Program-made: the position numbers and the translations under genes
DNA from: an uncultured Collinsella sp.
Lineage (GTDB): Bacteria; Actinomycetota; Coriobacteriia; Coriobacteriales; Coriobacteriaceae
DNA length: 11,555 nt
Direction of reading: 5' to 3'
Assembly: GCA_938023705.1 (NCBI GenBank)
Contig: CALJDJ010000035.1
Location: 1-11,555 of the forward strand
Notes under the pieces: model-generated
Told to the model about the DNA's origin: nothing
Seen by the model: the letters and a program-made list of their open reading frames with translations, nothing else
Databases searched by the model: none
Part shown: in pieces, positions 7,822 to 11,555 of the stretch
How the letters are laid out: every line of letters starts with the position of its first letter
Position numbering within the stretch: position 1 is the first letter of the stretch

Positions 7822-8397
7822 GTGAGTACCCGTAGCGCCACGAACAAGCGCACGCAATCCCACGAGGTTACCGGGGTTGCGCGCAAGTCCGCCGCATCTG
7901 CTAAGCCTGCCCGTCAGGCAGCGAGCTCTGTCCGCGTCGTGCCGGCTTCGTCTAAGGCACGCCGCAAAGAGCTCGAGAAGGGCGAGAACCTCGAGGGCCT
8001 CTCTAAAGAGGAGAAGCGCGCCCGCAAGGCTAAGCAGCGCGCCCGCGAGGATCGCATCTACACGGTGTCGAATATCCTTCTCAAGCAGGATGAGGACTAC
8101 ACCAAGCGCCGCCGTATTTGGTGGGCTGTGCTCGCTATCGGCATGGTGCTCGTCGTGGCAATCGGGGCTTCGCTCTACTTCGCTCCCGGCGGCACGGTGT
8201 CCAGTCCTGTTCAGATGGTCGGCATCGTTTTGTCCTATGTCATCATCCTGGGTGACTTTATCTACGACTTCGTTCGTATTCGTCCCTTGCGTAACATGTA
8301 TCGCGCGCAGGCCGAGGGCATGTCCGAGAACAAGCTCAACGCTCTTATCGAGCGCGCAGCTGCCGAGGAGGACAAAAAGGACTCCAAGAAGAAGTAG
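7822..8397 (+). CDS. Small two-helix membrane protein with basic N-terminal domain, unknown function
   Basis: A 191-residue protein starting at GTG directly after the purC stop, with AAGGAG (7807-7812) inside the end of purC, so it is very probably co-translated. Residues 1-98 are hydrophilic and strongly basic, rich in Ala, Ser, Lys and Arg, and probably disordered or helical. Two hydrophobic helices follow at about 99-121 and 133-153, then a charged helical tail (about 154-191) ending in a Lys-rich cluster. Both ends would face the cytoplasm if the positive-inside rule holds. I recognise no domain. It resembles uncharacterised small membrane proteins of Coriobacteria in general style only. 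A terminator follows at 8426-8460. Confidence 0.85.
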   Translation: MSTRSATNKRTQSHEVTGVARKSAASAKPARQAASSVRVVPASSKARRKELEKGENLEGLSKEEKRARKAKQRAREDRIYTVSNILLKQDEDYTKRRRIWWAVLAIGMVLVVAIGASLYFAPGGTVSSPVQMVGIVLSYVIILGDFIYDFVRIRPLRNMYRAQAEGMSENKLNALIERAAAEEDKKDSKKK

Positions 8398-8425
8398 CGT
8401 TTGCATTCACACTTATCGCTAAGAT

Positions 8426-8460
8426 ATAAGGCGTGTCGTTTTTGCGGCGCGCCTTATTAT
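8426..8460 (+). terminator. Rho-independent terminator of the purC operon
   Basis: Bases 8426-8438 pair with 8445-8457 over 13 bp (two G-T pairs) around the loop TTTTTG, followed by TATTATTGT. It is 29 bases after the stop codon at 8397 and ends before the M29 peptidase gene. Confidence 0.65.
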
Positions 8461-8486
8461 TGTCCTATAGATAGATGGAGTGGCAC

Positions 8487-9767
8487 ATGATTCGAGCTGC
8501 CCTGACGGTCGAAGAAGCTCTGGAGGGCATGAAGGCCCTGGAGCCCAAGATTAAAAACTATGCGCGCCTGGTTGTCCGCAAAGGCGTAAACGTCAAGCCC
8601 GGCCAGGAGGTTGTCGTTCAGTCTCCGGTCGAGTGCGCGCCTTTTGCCCGCGTGGTGGTCGCGGAGGCTTATGCCGCCGGCGCTGGCCACGTGACGGTCA
8701 TTTGGGCCGATGATGCCGTGACGAGGCTCACGTACGAGCATGTCGATAAAAGCTATTTTGAGCAGACGCCCGAGTGGAAGCGCCTGCAGTTGGATTCCCT
8801 GGCCCAGGATGGCGCCTGCTTTATCTTTATTGAGGGTGCGGATCCTGCAGCCCTCAAGGGCATCGATCCAGCCAAGCCGGCCGCGGCATCCAAGGCGAGG
8901 AATACGCAGTGCAAAGTTTTCCGCCGTGGACTGGATTACAACATCAATCCGTGGTGCATCGCCGGCGCTCCGGTCGTGGCTTGGGCGCACGAAGTGTTCC
9001 CGGGAGACGCCGATGAGGTTGCAATCTATAAGCTATGGAATGCGATTCTGCACACCGCTCGTGCCGATGGCCAGGACCCGGAGAGCGACTGGGAGCTTCA
9101 TGACGCGGCGTTCGAAAAGAACCTGCGTTTCCTGAACGACAATCGTTTTGACCGCCTGCATTACACCGCGGAAAATGGAACCGATCTGACGATTGGCATG
9201 ACGAAGGGTCACGAGTGGGCCGGCGGCAAGGGCAAGACGCCCGATGGACACCCCTTCTTCCCCAACATTCCCACCGAGGAAGTCTTCACCTCGCCTGATC
9301 GTATGCGCGCCGACGGTATCGTGTACTCGGCCATGCCGCTCATTCACCACGGTAACAAGGTCGACGATTTTTGGATTAAGTTCGAGGCCGGCCGCGTGGC
9401 GGACTACGATGCCCGCGTGGGCAAGGCGACGCTTGCGAGCATCATTGACACCGATGAAGGTGCCGCTCATCTGGGTGAGGTCGCGCTTATCTCCAAGAAC
9501 ACGCCGATCCGTGAAAGTGGCGTTTTGTTCTATGACACGCTCTATGATGAGAACGCCAGCTGCCATCTCGCGCTAGGTGTCGGTTTCCCCGAATGTATCG
9601 AGGGTGGGTATGACATGTCCAAGGAAGAGCTCCTGGAGCATGGCGTTAACGTCTCGAGCACGCACGTCGATTTTATGATTGGCACGGACGACATCGATAT
9701 TACGGGCATTACGCCTGATGGACGTGAAGTTGTGATTTTCCAGAACGGCCAATGGAGTTGGGAATAG
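8487..9767 (+). CDS. M29-family aminopeptidase (PepS/AmpS type)
   Basis: A 426-residue cytosolic metallo-aminopeptidase, close to the usual 410-residue length. ATG 8487 is chosen because ATGGAG (8475-8480) is 6 bases upstream; that ATG at 8475 is in frame but has no site of its own. The two-metal centre of M29 enzymes is recognisable: Glu265 in PTEEVFTSPD, Glu331 in LGEVAL, His360 in ASCHLALG, and His393 plus Asp395 in THVDFMIG. Spacings match my memory of Staphylococcus AmpS (66 between the two Glu, 29 from Glu to His). The catalytic Tyr expected 7 residues after His360 is instead Phe367. The middle and C-terminus resemble streptococcal PepS. It is preceded by the purC-operon terminator; I see no strong promoter. 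Its last bases contain the tRNA-Lys -35 box. Confidence 0.94.
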   Translation: MIRAALTVEEALEGMKALEPKIKNYARLVVRKGVNVKPGQEVVVQSPVECAPFARVVVAEAYAAGAGHVTVIWADDAVTRLTYEHVDKSYFEQTPEWKRLQLDSLAQDGACFIFIEGADPAALKGIDPAKPAAASKARNTQCKVFRRGLDYNINPWCIAGAPVVAWAHEVFPGDADEVAIYKLWNAILHTARADGQDPESDWELHDAAFEKNLRFLNDNRFDRLHYTAENGTDLTIGMTKGHEWAGGKGKTPDGHPFFPNIPTEEVFTSPDRMRADGIVYSAMPLIHHGNKVDDFWIKFEAGRVADYDARVGKATLASIIDTDEGAAHLGEVALISKNTPIRESGVLFYDTLYDENASCHLALGVGFPECIEGGYDMSKEELLEHGVNVSSTHVDFMIGTDDIDITGITPDGREVVIFQNGQWSWE

Positions 9768-9786
9768 TCCCAGACCGTGGTACAAT
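9758..9786 (+). promoter_or_regulatory. Promoter of tRNA-Lys
   Basis: TTGGGA (9758-9763) and TACAAT (9781-9786) are separated by exactly 17 bases, and a TG two bases before the -10 (TGGTACAAT) gives an extended form. The -35 box overlaps the last codons of the peptidase gene. The tRNA begins 10 bases after the -10. Confidence 0.75.
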
Positions 9787-9795
9787 GCCACCCGC

Positions 9796-9871
9796 GGGCC
9801 GTTAGCTCAGCTGGCAGAGCAGGGGACTTTTAATCCCAAGGTCCAGGGTTCGAACCCCTGACGGCCCACCA
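9796..9871 (+). tRNA. tRNA-Lys, anticodon UUU
   Basis: A 76-base tRNA with all arms. The acceptor stem is 9796-9802 with 9861-9867, the D stem GCTC/GAGC closes an 8-base loop, and the anticodon loop carries TTT at 9829-9831. The T stem CAGGG/CCCTG has loop TTCGAAC, the discriminator base is A9868, and CCA is genomically encoded (9869-9871). The outermost anticodon-stem pair is a G-A mismatch. The 3' half carries the sequence duplicated downstream. Confidence 0.97.
9846..9870 (+). repeat. attL-like copy: 3' end of tRNA-Lys
   Basis: The last 19 bases before the final A of the tRNA (9852-9870) recur without mismatch at 10028-10046. The bases 9846-9857 (GGGTTCGAACCC) also recur at 9925-9936, so the full 25-base 3' end may once have been duplicated. 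Integrative elements commonly use tRNA 3' ends as attachment sites. Confidence 0.7.
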
Positions 9872-9879
9872 TAGAATGG

Positions 9880-9911
9880 AAAAGCGACTGGTGGATGCCG
9901 GCCGCTTTTTT
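9880..9911 (+). terminator. Rho-independent terminator of tRNA-Lys
   Basis: AAAAGCG (9880-9886) pairs with CGCTTTT (9903-9909), and inside it CTGG (9888-9891) pairs with CCGG (9898-9901) around loop 9892-9897. Six T residues end at 9911. It starts 8 bases after the tRNA CCA. Confidence 0.88.
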
Positions 9912-9939
9912 GTTGCCGCGACGCGGGTTCGAACCCGAA
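9903..9939 (+). repeat. Terminator-tail/T-arm cassette, copy 1
   Basis: This 37-base stretch (the descending terminator arm, T-run, GTTGCCGCG and the palindrome CGGGTTCGAACCCG with trailing AA) recurs at 11186-11222 with only two or three differences in the middle. The palindrome is a perfect tRNA T-arm look-alike. No tRNA body stands in front of it. Confidence 0.75.
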
Positions 9940-10027
9940 AGGGCGCGGAGCTGAGTAAACGCGTGAGCGTTTGCCAGCGCAGCGCGCATGGCGCGAAGCG
10001 CCGCAGCGGCCGCCTGCGGCGCAGGCT
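9937..10027. repeat. G+C-rich palindromic insert (REP/MITE-like) of about 91 bp
   Basis: The segment is flanked by GAACCC on both sides (9931-9936 and 10028-10033) and separates the two parts of what looks like a second tRNA-Lys 3' end. It contains perfect hairpins: AAACGC/GCGTTT (9957-9962 with 9967-9972, loop GTGA) and a 9-bp stem at 9998-10006 with 10014-10022. It encodes nothing I can see. Its status as a mobile repeat is inference. Confidence 0.5.
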
Positions 10028-10046
10028 GAACCCCTGACGGCCCACC
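10028..10046 (+). repeat. attR-like copy: exact 19-base repeat of the tRNA-Lys 3' end
   Basis: GAACCCCTGACGGCCCACC is identical to 9852-9870 and lies 176 bases downstream of it. It marks the point where base composition drops, 18 bases before the TraX-family gene. Confidence 0.75.
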
Positions 10047-10064
10047 CAAAGTAAGGAATACGAA

Positions 10065-10862
10065 ATGAAAACAAATAGATACGGAATTAGCGGCAGCACA
10101 TTAAAGATAATAGCAGCCATTTCGATGGTTCTCGATCATGTAAGCAGGATCGTCCTGACCAATGGAATCATGACTCACGCATCGTACAGTCAGATATCAG
10201 ACGAACAGTGGGCGATTCTAAGCGAGGCTTCGGATGTGCTTCATGTTCTTGGCAGAATTGCATTTCCCTTATTTTGCTTTTTGATAGTTGAGGGATTTTT
10301 GCATACTCATGACTTAAAGAAGTACCTGCGAAATATGCTTGTCTTCGCAATCATTGCGGAGCCCATATACGATTTCGTCCAAACCGGGCAACTATTTGAC
10401 CTTCGGCAACAAAATGTTATGTGTGAGCTCCTGCTTTCCTTGGTCTTTTTGATTGTTCTGGAAAAGATACAAAGTCTTTCAAAACGGAAAAGATACATCG
10501 CAGAAACTGCTCTGATTGTTTTGACAGCACTGGCAGCTGAATACACTAAACTAGATGGCGGTGTGTATGGCATTATGCTTGTGGCTGCATTCTATTTATT
10601 CCACGACAGCAAGGCCAAGATGTTCTTTGCTGCAGTATGTGCAGTGCTCCTTTCGTCATGCCATATAGTTGGCGGCGGATTTGAGTTTGCTACAGCTAAT
10701 GTATTTAATCCTGATGTTGCTGCCGCGGTCGTTTCGTTGCTGCTTATCAATCTTTATAATGGTAAGCGAGGGCTGAAGCTCAAATATTTCTTCTACATTT
10801 TCTATCCGGCACATCTTGCTCTGCTTTATGGTGTCTCACTTATTGTTTTGAACTGTCTTTAA
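10065..10862 (+). CDS. TraX-family polytopic membrane protein
   Basis: A 265-residue membrane protein with a clear ribosome binding site (AAGGA, 7 bases before the ATG). About six to eight hydrophobic helices cover most of its length. TraX-family signs are an early LKIIAAISMVLDH stretch, a GRIAFPLFCFLIVEGF stretch near residue 65, the YLRNM segment, and a C-terminal YFFYIFYPAHLALLY. F-plasmid TraX acetylates the pilin N-terminus; chromosomal relatives are probably membrane acyltransferases of unknown substrate, and no conjugation gene is nearby. Codon use differs from the neighbours (more ATA, AGA, TTA), and hand-counted 60-base lines are 33-43% G+C against 60% in purC. This and the tRNA-end repeat point to horizontal acquisition. 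Its promoter would have to lie in the palindromic segment after the tRNA terminator; I cannot identify it. Confidence 0.85.
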   Translation: MKTNRYGISGSTLKIIAAISMVLDHVSRIVLTNGIMTHASYSQISDEQWAILSEASDVLHVLGRIAFPLFCFLIVEGFLHTHDLKKYLRNMLVFAIIAEPIYDFVQTGQLFDLRQQNVMCELLLSLVFLIVLEKIQSLSKRKRYIAETALIVLTALAAEYTKLDGGVYGIMLVAAFYLFHDSKAKMFFAAVCAVLLSSCHIVGGGFEFATANVFNPDVAAAVVSLLLINLYNGKRGLKLKYFFYIFYPAHLALLYGVSLIVLNCL

Positions 10863-10971
10863 AAACTCTCAAACAAGTCTCTGAAAACGGAAACAAATTG
10901 ACTCTAAGACTGCTTGTGAATTTCCGGAAGACCTGAGAGATGCGAGGATAGGCAACGAGGGCTGCAGAGAG

Positions 10972-11148
10972 ATGCTTCTCAGTTCTCTGGCGGATCGCAC
11001 GTATCTGTATGAGGATCACTTCCACACACTCATTAATAACAGTGATAAACACGGCAGATCCTCAAAACATGAGGCTGTGGAGGTCGAACGATGCTTCGAA
11101 AGCATGAATGGCAGCGAGAAAATGAGTTCGGAAGCGCCCTCTGGATGA
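10972..11148 (+). CDS. Short unrecognised open frame, possible gene remnant
   Basis: The frame is free of stops from 10885 to the TGA at 11146-11148 (87 codons), but the first ATG is at 10972, leaving 58 residues. The hypothetical product is hydrophilic with an acidic/His-rich middle (YLYEDHFHTLIN) and matches no family I know. The ribosome binding site before the ATG is weak. If translated from the earlier part, the frame would need a non-ATG start or would be the tail of a truncated gene. A strong terminator follows 13 bases after the stop, which favours a once-transcribed unit. A chance open frame remains quite possible. Confidence 0.22.
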   Translation: MLLSSLADRTYLYEDHFHTLINNSDKHGRSSKHEAVEVERCFESMNGSEKMSSEAPSG

Positions 11149-11161
11149 TCCAGCATAGAAT

Positions 11162-11194
11162 AAAAAGCGATCGGCTCCGGCTGGTCGCTTTTTT
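11162..11194. terminator. Strong intrinsic terminator, second copy of the tRNA-Lys-type terminator
   Basis: AAAAAGCGA (11162-11170) pairs with TCGCTTTTT (11185-11193), extended by an inner 5-bp stem around loop 11176-11179, and six T residues end at 11194. The A-run on the other side could also let it work on the - strand. The preceding bases CATAGAAT match those just after the tRNA-Lys gene, so it appears derived from a tRNA downstream region. Confidence 0.7.
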
Positions 11195-11222
11195 GTTGCC
11201 GCGCCACGGGTTCGAACCCGAA
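11186..11222 (+). repeat. Terminator-tail/T-arm cassette, copy 2
   Basis: A 37-base near-identical copy of 9903-9939, again a terminator arm followed by GTTGCCGCG and the palindrome CGGGTTCGAACCCG (11207-11220). It lies inside the A+T-rich accessory stretch without a tRNA gene next to it. Confidence 0.75.
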
Positions 11223-11440
11223 CTTCTCTATATATAAGAACGCTTGGCGAACAAAACCTGCCTTTTACCGACGGGAAACAAATAGCTGATGCTTTTGGAG
11301 TAAAGTGGCGCTCCAGAGATGACCGATGCCTTAACACCTATAAACCAGCTGGTCATCGCCAATATCAGAAGCCAATGCTTCAGTTTTAACCTCAGTGATG
11401 CGACTGAGGGACCTATTCATTTGTGAACAAAATATGGAGT
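11223..11440. other. Non-coding or remnant stretch between the cassette and the G+C-rich end
   Basis: I find no supportable gene here. One + frame is open through the cassette to a TAA at 11387-11389, and its last 48 or so codons have protein-like composition (LGEQNLPFTDGK early, YKPAGH late), without start codon or ribosome binding site. This could be the 3' end of a lost gene. A 7-bp hairpin (11390-11396 with 11403-11409) follows directly. Confidence 0.3.
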
Positions 11441-11555
11441 GCGCGATTCCCGCCCCCGGCGCCCCTCCGGTCTGGCAGTATATCTCCTTGCCGCGCGGCC
11501 CGGTCGGACCGGATCAGCCGCCAGGCGTGCACCTTGAGAACCGGATACTGCGAGG
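11441..11555 (+). other. Possible rRNA operon leader or spacer fragment
   Basis: Composition jumps back to very G+C-rich. GCACCTTGAGAACC at 11529-11542, followed by GGATACTGCG, resembles the boxA antitermination element of actinobacterial rRNA leaders and spacers as I remember them (TTTGAGAACTCAATAG in mycobacteria). A 5-bp stem CCGGT/ACCGG at 11500-11512 precedes it. No rRNA sequence itself is reached, so the assignment is inference. Confidence 0.4.

Noticed and set aside
6853..8406. Open frame of 517 codons on the - strand
   Set aside because: It lies antisense to purC and the next gene, both of which have clear family motifs or ribosome binding sites. Long antisense frames are a usual effect of G+C-rich codon bias, and its Leu/Arg-rich product matches nothing.
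8401..8429. Promoter-like pair TTGCAT and ATATAA with 17-base spacing before the M29 peptidase gene
   Set aside because: The -10 overlaps the first bases of the purC-operon terminator, and its transcripts would begin inside that hairpin. The match is weak, so I do not list it as a promoter.
9802..10120. Three overlapping - strand frames with products containing GFEPWTLG or VRGSNPGPWD
   Set aside because: These are antisense translations of the tRNA-Lys gene and its repeat. Such peptides are a well-known source of false protein annotations.
11062..11337. A 91-codon - strand frame across the second terminator cassette
   Set aside because: It runs through the terminator hairpin and T-arm palindrome, and its product contains the same antisense-tRNA-like string (ATKKRPAG) seen in the frames near tRNA-Lys.
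1..11555. CRISPR arrays, insertion sequences, phage, toxin-antitoxin or known defence genes
   Set aside because: No regularly spaced repeats, transposase or integrase motifs, or recognisable defence proteins are present on either strand. The only repeats are the tRNA-end and cassette copies described.

Overview
The window reads as chromosomal DNA from a high-G+C Gram-positive bacterium. My best guess is a gut Coriobacteriia member such as Collinsella. That guess rests on overall protein style, codon use, the strong G-rich ribosome binding sites, GTG starts and a Tat-dependent lipoprotein. It is inference, since no marker gene is present that would prove it. The genes and the tRNA are on the + strand.

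Positions 1-8400 are ordinary housekeeping and signalling DNA in four transcription blocks. The first (151-2783) is a two-gene unit with a 4-base overlap: an extracytoplasmic amino-acid-type solute-binding protein and a membrane diguanylate cyclase (Cache-like sensor, PAS-like domain, GGDEF). No transporter permease or ATPase is nearby, so the binding protein may serve as a sensor. The second (2897-4371) joins a small four-cysteine TSCPD protein to a Tat lipoprotein of unknown function through a TAATG overlap. The third (4525-6824) is a complete OmpR/PhoB-type response regulator plus HAMP/HisKA/HATPase sensor kinase. The fourth (6934-8397) is purC (SAICAR synthetase) directly abutting a small two-helix membrane protein, ending in a hairpin terminator.

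Next is an M29 aminopeptidase of the PepS/AmpS type (8487-9767). By residue spacing, its catalytic tyrosine is replaced by phenylalanine. The promoter of a tRNA-Lys(UUU) gene (9796-9871, CCA encoded) overlaps the end of this gene, and the tRNA has its own terminator.

From the tRNA onward the character changes. The last 19 bases of tRNA-Lys before the final A recur exactly at 10028-10046. The second copy looks like a longer duplicate of the tRNA 3' end that has been split by a G+C-rich palindromic segment of about 91 bp, with the hexamer GAACCC on both sides. Beyond it lies a visibly A+T-rich stretch holding a TraX-family membrane protein gene, two short unrecognised open frames and a second copy of the 'terminator plus T-arm palindrome' cassette (11162-11222). 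I read this as a small accessory segment at a tRNA-Lys attachment-like site. No integrase is present in the window.

The last 115 bases are again G+C-rich and contain a boxA-like element resembling actinobacterial rRNA leaders or spacers. The window may therefore stop just before an rRNA gene.
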